From: Orrella marina
GTDB lineage: Bacteria; Pseudomonadota; Gammaproteobacteria; Burkholderiales; Burkholderiaceae_B
Length of the DNA stretch: 64,000 bases
NCBI RefSeq assembly: GCF_003058465.1
Contig: NZ_CP028901.1
Span: forward strand, 3,720,001 to 3,784,000
Reading direction: 5' to 3'
The notes under the pieces are model-generated. The model did no database searches and had not been told where the DNA came from. It saw only the letters and a program-made list of their open reading frames with translations. Below are positions 37,962 through 47,543 of the stretch, in pieces. The first letter of the stretch is position 1. Every line of letters begins with the position of its first letter. The position numbers were made by a program, and so were the translations under genes.

Positions 37962-40900
37962 ATGGCTGCTCGTAATCGGGTGAATGGCTTCAAATGGTCG
38001 CTTACGTGCGCGGCAGGGATAGTCTTGATCCTGCCTGATGCCACGTCTGCTAACTCTGCAGAAAGCTATGGATCTTACTCCTTCCTTCCTTCTTCTCCAC
38101 CTTCGTGGCGACCCTTGGAGGTCAACAGGCAGATCTATTCGTTACAGAACTCAATAGTCGGTGGTGCCAGCCAGAACAGTTTGTCTCTCTCGGGTGGCTA
38201 CCAGGTGTCGGGCTTCAGTGAATTCATCCTGATCGGGCAACCGAATTCAATGGGGTCGTACTCAAATGACCAGCGCAAGGCACCTTCAGCGACCATCTTC
38301 TATGACATGCCTTTTGCGGGCCCGCTTTCTGCCAACGGTGCATATTTTGACTGGCGACCGTATATGTCGAACCAGCAGACACAGCGTGAAGTCGATACGG
38401 GTGGATTTACTTCAGCACCCTGGGGTGATGGATGGATTCCTGGGCCTCAGGCTGTGCAGTTCAATGTGGTGTCTGCAGGAACATCGGGTTACTTTCTACA
38501 AGGCAAGGAAGGAGAGGGATACAACTATCAAGGCGGTGACGGTGGTTCGCTCGAGATCACCTTCGCGACGCACAATGCGGCCAATCCACTCGCGTTTATT
38601 AACTCTGTCGCGATGTCCGGGACGGGCAGTGGACTTGCCTGGCAGCCTGCAGGAGCGCTGATCCATGTCACCTCCCGGGGGGGTGATGGCGTGGGTTACG
38701 GCAATAACATCACCCGTCAAAACGGTGGAAAGGGTGGCAACGTGTCGCTGGTTGTAGGTGACGAGTCAGCTGTGACTTTCATTCCGCAGACCTATCTGCA
38801 ACTCAGCAATGTCAGTGGAACAGCACGCGCCCCGTTTTCGGGTGTAGTGGTATCCTCCATCGGTGGCCAGGGCGGAATAGGATCCGTACCTTGGTACAAG
38901 GCAGATGATCCCGGTTACGTCAATAACAACGTGCCGATTGCACCTTTGTTCTCGGTGATCAAAGCGAGTCCCCACTTTTACACGGATCATCCGTACCGTG
39001 ATGTTGCGTCACAGCAATATAACTGGCTTGGTGGCAATGTCGGTCAGAATGGCTCCGCTGGTTACGTATCCGTGGCACTCAACAATACCGCAATATCTGG
39101 AAGCGGGCAGTATTTGCTTGGCCTGACTGCGAGCAGCGTGGGTGGCGCGCTTGAGCTGTATCCAGGATTGCCACTCGGCGGAGAATGGGTCTATTCCAAT
39201 GATTTTGTCGGCTGGGATTCGGGCTACCTTCTGACCCGTAACGGCGCCACGCCAGCGATTCCATTGCCTGGCTCGGGTGGCGACGTCAGCGTTAAGCTCA
39301 ATCATTCGTCGATCAGTCTGTCCGGAAGCAATCTTGTCGGGATTATGGCCGGCAGTGGGTCCAGGCCGATTGCCGTGCCATTTAATTTCAATGGCTGGAG
39401 CGGCGACACACCGACAAGTGGACACGTCACCGTCATGATTGATTCGTCCTCCTCGATCGACCTGTCAGATTTGGCCGGTTCGAACGCAAACAATGGCTTT
39501 AGCGCCGGGGTGATTGCCACGTCCACGGGGAGCGGCTCGCTCGCACCTTTCGAGTCGAATGACTACATCCAGGATGTGCCGTTGGGCCCACAACCGGCGT
39601 TAGGCCAGGGCGGTCAGGTCACTGTTCAAAACGACGGGCAGATCGCAGTGGCCGGGCGTCAGGCGGTCGGTATTGCAACTGTGTCGGCGGGAAATTCGGG
39701 TGGCGTTTCTAGTGCTGGTCAGCAAAGCTCGATGGGTGCGGCCTATTCCGGCCGGACTGCCGAATCGGTGAGCGTGACAAACAACGGTCGGATTCGTGTG
39801 ACAGGCAACCACGTGACGGGTATTTACGCCGCCTCCAACGGATCGGGTGGACTTGTCCACAGCCTGGGATCTGCACAGGCGAACTCCGCCCCTTCATTTC
39901 AGGTTGGTGGCAATGGCTATTTTGAGTACTACTACAACTGGTATAGCGGGGGCTACGTTGGCCAGGACTACGCCATACTTACGCAGACCCCGATGAGCGG
40001 CGGAGATGTGGCGGTCACAAACGGGTCAGGCAGTTATGTATTTACAGGAAATGCAGACAGTAGCACCCGAGTTGCCTACGGTATTGTTGCGCAATCCATT
40101 GGTGGCGGTGGCGGGATGACCATGGGGGGTGCGCCGGGGGCACTAGGAGATGGAACATCTGGATCATCAGGCGGAGACGGCGGCACTGTCACGGTGAATA
40201 ACTTTGGCGTGATCCGAACGCTTGGCAACTCGGCGGTCGGTATTCTTACCCAGTCAATCGGAGGCGGTGGAGGTGCCGGCGCCAATTCTGACTCCTGGTT
40301 TGTGGCAACGGGAGGGCGCGGTGGATCAGGCGGTCATGGTGGTCGGATCGAGTTGTTGTTTCATGGTGGCGCTGCAGTTGTGACGCGTGGCGATCACGCA
40401 GTAGGAGTGCTCGCGCACTCTATTGGCGGAGGAGGTGGTTATGGTGGCGATGCAAAGTCCACCGGCATCTTTGTCGACAACGCGATTGGAGGCGCGGGAG
40501 GCGGCGGAGGCAATGGCGGATCTGTTGATGTGCGCAATTCGGGCAAAACATTCCGGACGTCAGGTCAGCACGCACATGGTCTGGTGCTTCAGTCAATCGG
40601 CGGTGGGGGAGGTATGGGTGGTTCTGCCAATGCCCATTCTTATGGCCTTGTCTTTTCCACGGCGGTGGCACTGGGAGGCTCTGGCGGTGATGGAGGCGAT
40701 GGTGGATCAGTGACGGGTGGTGGATCCGGTGGTCGAGTCTCCCCCGTGTTCAGCGATGTCATAACCAATGCGCATGACTCCACGGCCATCAAACTTCAGT
40801 CGATCGGAGGCGGCGGTGGCATTGGCGGCAGTTCGGTCGCAAAAAGCATTGCGCTCGGGCTGGGTACCCTGGCACCGGAGCTCGCCGAAGTGCCCGCTAT

Positions 40901-43900
40901 CGCTGTGTCGTTCTCGTTAGGCGGGACGGGAGGAGGTGGAGGCTCTGGTGGCAGCATCAGTTACTGGCACGATGGTTTTCTCTCGACCTACGGCGGTGGC
41001 TCGCCAGGCATTCTGGCCCAGTCAATTGGTGGTGGTGGCGGTTCAGGCGGTGACTCCACGGCCGCCTCAAGTACTGTGGGTGTCGCCGAGACTCAGGTCA
41101 ATCTGAGCATGGGTCTTGGCGGTTCGGCTGCACAAGGCGCTGATGGCGGCCAGGTCTGGCTGCAATTAGGGAGCTTGGACAACAGTAACCCTGCGGTCAT
41201 TCGAACGACTGGTCACAACTCAAAGGCCGTCATTGCGCAGTCAATTGGCGGTGGTGGTGGGAATGCGGGTATTGGCAGTGGTTTTGATCTGTCTGTCCAG
41301 TTCACCCCGAAAGACGGTGCAGAGCCCTCAGAGAATGATGACACGCTGGGTCAGGCTGGCGATGATGTTGCAGACATGGATGATTTCAAGGATCTGCCGG
41401 ACACCAGCAATCCGTCCGCGGTGGTCAATGGTGCTTCATCAACGGCCGGAGAGGTTGATGGTGATGTCGCGAATCTGAACGATCTGGATGATCTTGATAC
41501 GTCCGGGGTTGCAGTCACCAGTCAGGAGAAGACGCTGTTTGCCAGTGCCATGATCTGTCTGAAAAAAATGCTCAGGACCAATAGCATCACGGCAGGGCTT
41601 CAAAACTGTGATACAGACGATCCCGAGGCACCTGAGTCAAAGACAGTCACGGTTGATGTGAATGTCGGCAAATCAGGCGCTGGTGGGGGTGACGGCGGAG
41701 CAGTAGAGGTGACCTCGTATGGAAGGCTATTTACCGCAGGCTCGAATTCAACTGGCCTCTTCGCACAGTCAATCGGAGGGGGCGGTGGAATCGGGGCACT
41801 GGCCGGGGCGGATGCGAGTGGTGGAGAGTTGAATGCGACGATCAATGTTGGCGGGAGCGGCGGCGCAGGCGGTGATGCAGGTGCGGTGACCGTCGTGAAT
41901 GAAGGGCTGATCGTGACGGGCCAGATGTTTGATCTGGCCAATCCCGGCCAGCAAGACCTGACAAAGTTTGTGGCACCGGCTGTCATTGGTGGAGATTCTC
42001 ACGGCATCCATGCGCATTCGGTGGGTGGAGGCGGTGGCATCGGGGGCAACGCCGATCCCCAAAGCTCGGCGACCACAAGCGTGATCATGGATCTGCTCAA
42101 TGGCAAATACGAGACGGCTGAGCTGCTGGCCCTCGGGCTTTCGAGCGATGATATTGCCGATATCAATGCTGGCGTAGCTTTGCTCAAGCTCGGGTTGCTG
42201 GGTCAGGCTCCAGACAGCTTCAGTTTCAGCCCCAAGATCAACGTAGGTGGCACGGGTGGGTCAGGCGGTTCGGGTGCGAGCGTCGCGGTCACTCATAACG
42301 GACTGATCCGAACCTTTGGTCACCGCTCATTCGGTGTGCTGGCTCAGTCGATTGGTGGAGGAGGAGGGCAGGCGGGCGCCGTACATGGTGCACTGATTGA
42401 CCTGGGCCTGAGCGCGACACTTGATGATGGCATCGATTTCAGCCCATCCATCAACGTTGGCGGCGCAGGCGGGGTGGCTGGTGATGCAAGCACAGTGACC
42501 TATTTGTCTACCCGCGCGGATTCGATCACGATCACCCATGGCTATGGCTCACATGGCATCGTACTGCAATCAATCGGCGGAGGTGGCGGCGTTGCACATG
42601 AAGGCAGTACCTTTGGCCTGTCTGGCACAGTAGGTCTGGATGAGGATGTGAGTGTCTCAGGTGGCGTCGACTTTGGCGGCATCGGCTCGAGCGCCTCATA
42701 CAGCGCCCAGGCGCATGATGCAAAAGCTGCTGGATCGGTCAGCTTTGGGTCCGGGAGCTTGGACAAGGGAGGTGGTGACATCATCAGATACGGCAACAGC
42801 GGGCGCTCGGGAGATGTCAATTTTGGTACTTCGTCTTCTTACGCAATGGGTCGTGTCACGACACACGGTGATGATTCGATGGCGGTTCTGCTGCAGACAA
42901 TCAGTGGTGGCGGTGGTCTGGTCAGCATGGGATGTAGCAACTCCGGCGCGGTCAATGCATCACATTATGCAAGTGCCTGTCACGGCAATCCCAATACAAA
43001 CGGATCCGCTGGCCAACCCGCCCCGTTTGTGGGTGCAGCCGGCACCAGCGGAGTCGAGATCAATCTGAACAGTGAGTTTGACTCGGCTCAATGGGTTAGT
43101 GGGGGTCAGACTGGCATCATCAATGTTTACTCGCAACAGGACATCACGACGTACGGCGCCAGAAGCATGGGCATGGTCACTCAGAACATTACCGGTGGTG
43201 GCGGATTTTTCAGTGGTGCCAATAGTCGTATTCATTCGGTCAACATGCCCACGCAACAGCGCGTGACCAACTACACGGGTGATTTGCAGACGCAGACCAC
43301 GATCAACCTCGCAGGTGCATCCATCACAACCCATGGTGATGGTGCATGGGGACTTTTCTCTCAAGCGGTGGTGGGCGGCGGTGGATTCTTTGGGGATTCG
43401 TCCAGGGACCTCGCATTTAACGTCAAATATGACCAGAATTCGGCCGCAGCCCACGATGTCTTTGCAGCAGGTCAGCGTCCCGGGTCGATCAGAGACGTGC
43501 GGTTTGGGCGAATGCAGGTCGCGGATGTGCATCGTTGGGATTATCAGAATTGTCTGCAGACCGGAACCTGCCGGATCGAAGAGATGGTTCCTGGTGCGCC
43601 CTATAAAGTGCCTTATCAAAGTGGTCAGGTGCAATGGGACGACGGTGATTATCTGATGCTTGTCGACAGTGGAGACAGCAACAATTCTTTTCGTGTCAAT
43701 CAGTTCCGGTCCGATGGTTCGCTTAAAGGCAGTATCGGCAAAGGTCGTATTGTCACAATGGAAGAAGGTGCGTTTCTCTTCGTGGGCGACGACAACATGA
43801 CTGCCCAGCTCTACCGGGGTGACGGTATTCACGGGGCCACGACTTACACCGTAACCGGTCTGAGTCAACCGGATCAGGATCAGATCGATGCGATGGCCTC

Positions 43901-46601
43901 ACGTCATTTTTTCAAGGTGCCGCTCGACGGTCAAGGCCACGATGCGATCAGGGTTCTGGGACAGTTTGCAAGAATGCAGGTCGCTGACGCAGCTTCCTGG
44001 TATCCGGTTGACTGCCGAGATACCGGGCAATGTGATGTCGGTCGCGTGACCGCGGGCGAGCCTTACAACATTCCATATCAACGTGGAAAGGTTCAATGGG
44101 GAGCGGGAGACTATCTTCAGGTCTCTGTCAGTACGGATCCTGGAAACCCATACCTGATCGAGCAGTACTCTCCAGACGGTCAGTTCAAGGCAACGGTGGG
44201 CACGGGCAACATTCTGAACCTGGGCGAAGACTACTTTTTTGTGGCAGGCAGCGACACAGGTGATATTGACGGAACTGGCATCGTGTTTGGCGCCGAGGAT
44301 ATTGAAGCAACTTCGTTGAGTCTGCAAGGCGTCATCAAGCCCACACCGGAACAGGTCAGGCAGTTTCTGACGCTGTACTATGCCAGTGCGCTCAACGGAC
44401 CCACGCAGGCGACGGGGCAAACCAGCCTGGTAGTCAATCACGCAGTGAGCTCAATCGTCAATCAGGCGAATCTGGCCAGCGGCTCGACAGGTGACATCTG
44501 GCGTACCGCAACGGCTAACATCAACCTGACCGATAGTCAGGTCAGGACGTATGGAAAGAATGCCCACGGCATCGTGATTCAGAATCTGGGCTCAACCGGT
44601 GGTGCATGGTCGTCTCGTGGTGACAAGTTGACGATGGGTGTGTCGTTGGTGGGACAGAATGCACAGGGCAACACGCCGGGTGGTCAGGTCAATCTGACCC
44701 TGGATGGGTCTTCTGTCAAGGTTTATGGGCCTGCCTCGCGAGGTGCCCTGATTCAGACTGATGGCGCAGGGCCAGGCGGTGCAGGCAATCAGGGCCAGAT
44801 ACAGGTGACACTCAGAAATCGGTCGGAAATCTATTCTGCACAGCACACTGCTCTGATGCTTGTGGGCGGGAGTTACAGCACGCAAACATCCTGGCAGAAC
44901 AGTATTGCAGTTGATGGCACGAGCACGATTACCAGCGGGGCATACCAGGTTAGTCCGGGCTATGCTCTGGATGATACTGATGCGCCGTACAACAAATGGG
45001 CCGTGTACGCACCAACCGGGTACACCAACCTCATCAATGCGGGAACGATCACGGGCAACATCTTGCTCGGTATTCGTACGCGGGGAGATTTCACCAATAA
45101 CGGAACCTGGCATGGTTCGAGCGCGGTGGTCGCACAGAACTCGTTACACAATTACGGCAAGATCTATGCGGGAGGCGAGGGGACGATCGGTGGGCTGCAC
45201 ATCGTTGGTTCTCTAAAACACCATGCCAGTGGCGAGATCCATGTCGATATGGACGCTGCGACACAGGGCCGCACGCACGACCTGATCACTGTGACTGGAC
45301 TTGCCCGTATCGAGGGCAAATTTGTACCCCGCCCGACAACCTTGCTGCCGGGTAGCTATCAAATCGTTCGGGCAGGAACGCTGGAGCACTCGGCATCGAT
45401 TAACCGCAGGCACGTGTTTGACTGGGAGTTGCATAGTAACGGCAGCGTCCTGTCTACAGTTCCGCGTGCAAACTTTGTGCGACCGGACTTCAGCCTCACG
45501 GATAACCAGCGTTCGCTGGGACACTATCTGCAACGCGGCTGGGACAGTGGTGAGTCATCCAAGTCGACGCTCTTCGCCTATCTCCACGGTCACGATGATG
45601 GTGCACATGGTGAGTATCAGAACACCTTGAATCAGCTGATGGGGCAAGCGTTGAATGCGCAACCGATCCAGTTCCAGACGGCATTTTCGAGTTACATGGG
45701 GGAAAGTCTGGCATGCCCGCCCGTGGCAGACGACAGGCCTGGTCTGATTCCGCAAGCCTGCGCCTGGGCGAGAATCACAGGTGATATTTCTGATCAGTCC
45801 GCAAACAGCTCGAACCCGGGGTACCACGCTAAAGGTGGGGGTATTCGTCTCGGTGCACAGCGTGTGCTGGGTCAAGGCTGGACCGTCGGGTTTGCGGGTG
45901 GCTACAGCATGAATGACCTGACCTCGACTAACTTCTCGAGTAATGGCCAGTTTGCTGATCTCTCCGTGTCAGCCAGTAAACAGGTCGGTCAGTGGACGTT
46001 TGGTGGATCACTGGGTCTGGCCCAGGCCTGGTTCACCAACAACCGCAACCGGCAGTTGCCAGGCTCCGGCCTGGTGGGGGCAATGGATGGCGTATTCACC
46101 AGCAGTTCGAGAATGTCCATGGCAGGGCTTCGTCTGAGAGCAGCCTACGAGTATGAGATTGATACTCGGCATTACCTCAAGCCCTATGTGGATCTGGACC
46201 TTGTGTACAGCCATATGCCTGGCTATCAGGAGGATGGTGCTGCCCCTTTCGGATTGAATGTTGCATCGACCAGCCGCTGGGGCGTGGCCATCAGCCCCAT
46301 GCTCGAGTATGGGCTCGATACGATCACTGAGGGCAAGACCCGGATCCGCCTGTTTGCCGGAGTCGGTGCCAGCTTTCTGCCGGGAAACAGGCTTCAGAGC
46401 GAGGTGTCATTTCTGGGACTGAATCAGAATCTCGGCACCTTTGATGTGACAACAGACGGCCCGCAGGTACTGGGCAGGCTCAATCTCGGAATTCAGGCGT
46501 TTCACAAGGGGAATCTGGAAATCAGGGCGCAGTATGGCTTGCTGGTCGGCGAGGGCTACTGGAACCAGAGCCTGAGTGCTAATCTGCTGTACCGGTTCTG
46601 A
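37962..46601 (+). CDS. giant type Va autotransporter with SIGGGGG-repeat passenger
   Basis: A 2879-residue surface protein. Residues 1-33 form a signal peptide (hydrophobic core AAGIVLILPDA). The passenger (about 34-2600) is Gly, Ser and Asn rich and carries about fifteen spaced copies of a QSIGGGGG-type motif (eleven near-exact, about residues 709-1540, then degenerate ones to about 2210), usually after an NxGxIxTxGxxSxGIxA stretch, which predicts a long beta-helix. An acidic insert (about 1110-1225) and a tandem 154-residue duplication (about 1848-2155) interrupt it. A pertactin-like stabilising segment (about 2400-2465) leads to the outer-membrane beta-barrel (about 2600-2879) ending in YRF. 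AGGA precedes the ATG. An isomerase and two-component genes follow. Binding target unknown; adhesion is a family-level guess. Confidence 0.9.
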   Translation: MAARNRVNGFKWSLTCAAGIVLILPDATSANSAESYGSYSFLPSSPPSWRPLEVNRQIYSLQNSIVGGASQNSLSLSGGYQVSGFSEFILIGQPNSMGSYSNDQRKAPSATIFYDMPFAGPLSANGAYFDWRPYMSNQQTQREVDTGGFTSAPWGDGWIPGPQAVQFNVVSAGTSGYFLQGKEGEGYNYQGGDGGSLEITFATHNAANPLAFINSVAMSGTGSGLAWQPAGALIHVTSRGGDGVGYGNNITRQNGGKGGNVSLVVGDESAVTFIPQTYLQLSNVSGTARAPFSGVVVSSIGGQGGIGSVPWYKADDPGYVNNNVPIAPLFSVIKASPHFYTDHPYRDVASQQYNWLGGNVGQNGSAGYVSVALNNTAISGSGQYLLGLTASSVGGALELYPGLPLGGEWVYSNDFVGWDSGYLLTRNGATPAIPLPGSGGDVSVKLNHSSISLSGSNLVGIMAGSGSRPIAVPFNFNGWSGDTPTSGHVTVMIDSSSSIDLSDLAGSNANNGFSAGVIATSTGSGSLAPFESNDYIQDVPLGPQPALGQGGQVTVQNDGQIAVAGRQAVGIATVSAGNSGGVSSAGQQSSMGAAYSGRTAESVSVTNNGRIRVTGNHVTGIYAASNGSGGLVHSLGSAQANSAPSFQVGGNGYFEYYYNWYSGGYVGQDYAILTQTPMSGGDVAVTNGSGSYVFTGNADSSTRVAYGIVAQSIGGGGGMTMGGAPGALGDGTSGSSGGDGGTVTVNNFGVIRTLGNSAVGILTQSIGGGGGAGANSDSWFVATGGRGGSGGHGGRIELLFHGGAAVVTRGDHAVGVLAHSIGGGGGYGGDAKSTGIFVDNAIGGAGGGGGNGGSVDVRNSGKTFRTSGQHAHGLVLQSIGGGGGMGGSANAHSYGLVFSTAVALGGSGGDGGDGGSVTGGGSGGRVSPVFSDVITNAHDSTAIKLQSIGGGGGIGGSSVAKSIALGLGTLAPELAEVPAIAVSFSLGGTGGGGGSGGSISYWHDGFLSTYGGGSPGILAQSIGGGGGSGGDSTAASSTVGVAETQVNLSMGLGGSAAQGADGGQVWLQLGSLDNSNPAVIRTTGHNSKAVIAQSIGGGGGNAGIGSGFDLSVQFTPKDGAEPSENDDTLGQAGDDVADMDDFKDLPDTSNPSAVVNGASSTAGEVDGDVANLNDLDDLDTSGVAVTSQEKTLFASAMICLKKMLRTNSITAGLQNCDTDDPEAPESKTVTVDVNVGKSGAGGGDGGAVEVTSYGRLFTAGSNSTGLFAQSIGGGGGIGALAGADASGGELNATINVGGSGGAGGDAGAVTVVNEGLIVTGQMFDLANPGQQDLTKFVAPAVIGGDSHGIHAHSVGGGGGIGGNADPQSSATTSVIMDLLNGKYETAELLALGLSSDDIADINAGVALLKLGLLGQAPDSFSFSPKINVGGTGGSGGSGASVAVTHNGLIRTFGHRSFGVLAQSIGGGGGQAGAVHGALIDLGLSATLDDGIDFSPSINVGGAGGVAGDASTVTYLSTRADSITITHGYGSHGIVLQSIGGGGGVAHEGSTFGLSGTVGLDEDVSVSGGVDFGGIGSSASYSAQAHDAKAAGSVSFGSGSLDKGGGDIIRYGNSGRSGDVNFGTSSSYAMGRVTTHGDDSMAVLLQTISGGGGLVSMGCSNSGAVNASHYASACHGNPNTNGSAGQPAPFVGAAGTSGVEINLNSEFDSAQWVSGGQTGIINVYSQQDITTYGARSMGMVTQNITGGGGFFSGANSRIHSVNMPTQQRVTNYTGDLQTQTTINLAGASITTHGDGAWGLFSQAVVGGGGFFGDSSRDLAFNVKYDQNSAAAHDVFAAGQRPGSIRDVRFGRMQVADVHRWDYQNCLQTGTCRIEEMVPGAPYKVPYQSGQVQWDDGDYLMLVDSGDSNNSFRVNQFRSDGSLKGSIGKGRIVTMEEGAFLFVGDDNMTAQLYRGDGIHGATTYTVTGLSQPDQDQIDAMASRHFFKVPLDGQGHDAIRVLGQFARMQVADAASWYPVDCRDTGQCDVGRVTAGEPYNIPYQRGKVQWGAGDYLQVSVSTDPGNPYLIEQYSPDGQFKATVGTGNILNLGEDYFFVAGSDTGDIDGTGIVFGAEDIEATSLSLQGVIKPTPEQVRQFLTLYYASALNGPTQATGQTSLVVNHAVSSIVNQANLASGSTGDIWRTATANINLTDSQVRTYGKNAHGIVIQNLGSTGGAWSSRGDKLTMGVSLVGQNAQGNTPGGQVNLTLDGSSVKVYGPASRGALIQTDGAGPGGAGNQGQIQVTLRNRSEIYSAQHTALMLVGGSYSTQTSWQNSIAVDGTSTITSGAYQVSPGYALDDTDAPYNKWAVYAPTGYTNLINAGTITGNILLGIRTRGDFTNNGTWHGSSAVVAQNSLHNYGKIYAGGEGTIGGLHIVGSLKHHASGEIHVDMDAATQGRTHDLITVTGLARIEGKFVPRPTTLLPGSYQIVRAGTLEHSASINRRHVFDWELHSNGSVLSTVPRANFVRPDFSLTDNQRSLGHYLQRGWDSGESSKSTLFAYLHGHDDGAHGEYQNTLNQLMGQALNAQPIQFQTAFSSYMGESLACPPVADDRPGLIPQACAWARITGDISDQSANSSNPGYHAKGGGIRLGAQRVLGQGWTVGFAGGYSMNDLTSTNFSSNGQFADLSVSASKQVGQWTFGGSLGLAQAWFTNNRNRQLPGSGLVGAMDGVFTSSSRMSMAGLRLRAAYEYEIDTRHYLKPYVDLDLVYSHMPGYQEDGAAPFGLNVASTSRWGVAISPMLEYGLDTITEGKTRIRLFAGVGASFLPGNRLQSEVSFLGLNQNLGTFDVTTDGPQVLGRLNLGIQAFHKGNLEIRAQYGLLVGEGYWNQSLSANLLYRF
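43503..44426 (+). repeat. tandem duplication of a 462-bp (154-residue) module within the autotransporter
   Basis: Unit A (43503-43964) and unit B (43965 to about 44426) both begin F-x-RMQVAD and share W, a closely spaced Cys pair (CLQTGTC and CRDTGQC), G-x-PY-x2-PYQ-x-G-x-VQW-x2-GDYL, and later DG-x2-K-x3-G-x-G. The period is exactly 154 codons. Similarity fades after about 110 residues. I do not recognise the module as a named domain. The right boundary is set by the repeat period, not by visible similarity. Confidence 0.8.
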
Positions 46602-46622
46602 TGGTGTGATTGGGAGACAATC

Positions 46623-47417
46623 TTGAAGTGGTTTTTGACGGTTTTAGGTGGTCTGGCGACAAGCGTTGCGTTGGCGCAGGGGGTACCTGAGGGTTCGTTT
46701 GCTGTAGTCAATGGTGAGCCAGTCAGTAACGACTTGCTGGAGGTCAATGTGCAGGCCAATGCCGAGCGTGGTCAGCCCGATACGCTGGAGGTGCGGGCAC
46801 TACTGGCGCAGGAGTTGATCGGGCAGGCTGTGCTGGCGCAGCAGGCAAAGGCGCTCAGGCTGGACCAGGACCCCCAGGCGCTTGCGCGACTCGAACAGAT
46901 TCAGCAGAGCTTTCTTGCGAACTTGCTGCTTGAGCATTTTGTGCGAAACAACCCTGTCACCGAGCAGCAGATCAGGCAGCAGTATGATCTGTTTCTGAAA
47001 GAAATGACAGGTCTGGATCAATACAAGATCAGTATCATCACGGTGCCCGATCAGAGCCGCGCCAGGGAAATCATTGCCCAGTTGCAAGGCAGCGAGGATA
47101 AAGGGTTGTTTGCTGCCATCGCAAAAGCTGAGTCAGTTGATCCGAGCCGTGAAGCCGGGGGCGAGCTCGACTGGTTGTTGCCTCAGCAGATGGTCCCGGT
47201 CGTCGGTAATGTGGTCGCTAACCTCGTGGCAGGCAGACTGTCTGCAGTTCCGATACAGACCCGTTCTGGCTGGAATGTTGTGCGGCTCGACGATCGGCGC
47301 GCCTATGTACCTCCCACGATGTCACAGATCGAACCGCAATTAAGACGTGCTGCTGCGCAGCAGTCGCAGGCTGATTACGTCCGGTCGCTCCGCGAGAAAG
47401 CGGTCATCGTACAGTGA
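46623..47417 (+). CDS. periplasmic parvulin-type peptidyl-prolyl isomerase
   Basis: A 264-residue exported foldase of the SurA/PrsA type. A short signal peptide (residues 1-19, ending ALAQ) is followed by a helical SurA-N-like region with VNGEPVSNDLLEV and many Gln/Leu heptads, then a PPIC domain (about 130-225) containing FAAIAKAESVDPSREAGGELDWLL and RSGWNVVRLDD. The TTG start at 46623 has GGGAG six bases upstream. It begins 21 bp after the autotransporter stop on the same strand, so it is probably a dedicated or co-expressed chaperone for that protein. Confidence 0.85.
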   Translation: MKWFLTVLGGLATSVALAQGVPEGSFAVVNGEPVSNDLLEVNVQANAERGQPDTLEVRALLAQELIGQAVLAQQAKALRLDQDPQALARLEQIQQSFLANLLLEHFVRNNPVTEQQIRQQYDLFLKEMTGLDQYKISIITVPDQSRAREIIAQLQGSEDKGLFAAIAKAESVDPSREAGGELDWLLPQQMVPVVGNVVANLVAGRLSAVPIQTRSGWNVVRLDDRRAYVPPTMSQIEPQLRRAAAQQSQADYVRSLREKAVIVQ

Positions 47418-47543
47418 GCGGGTTGTTCGGGTCGTTCGGATGCTTCGAGTTTTCGCCCTCGCCCCTTGAACAATCCGATCCGTTTCGCCATGGTCCTTAG
47501 TCGAGTGTCAGGGGTGCAGCGGTGTTTGCGCGGAGCACAAAGC

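Noticed and set aside
40090..42600. CRISPR-like or tandem DNA repeats from the recurring GGCGGTGGAGG tracts
   Set aside because: They are coding repeats for SIGGGGG at irregular intervals of roughly 60-400 codons within one long frame; spacers are coding and not uniform.
42960..43868. 302-codon open frame on the minus strand inside the autotransporter
   Set aside because: It is the antisense of the passenger; composition (His, Thr, Arg rich) and lack of any family resemblance or ribosome binding site mark it as a shadow, as for the other minus-strand frames in 38-46 kb.
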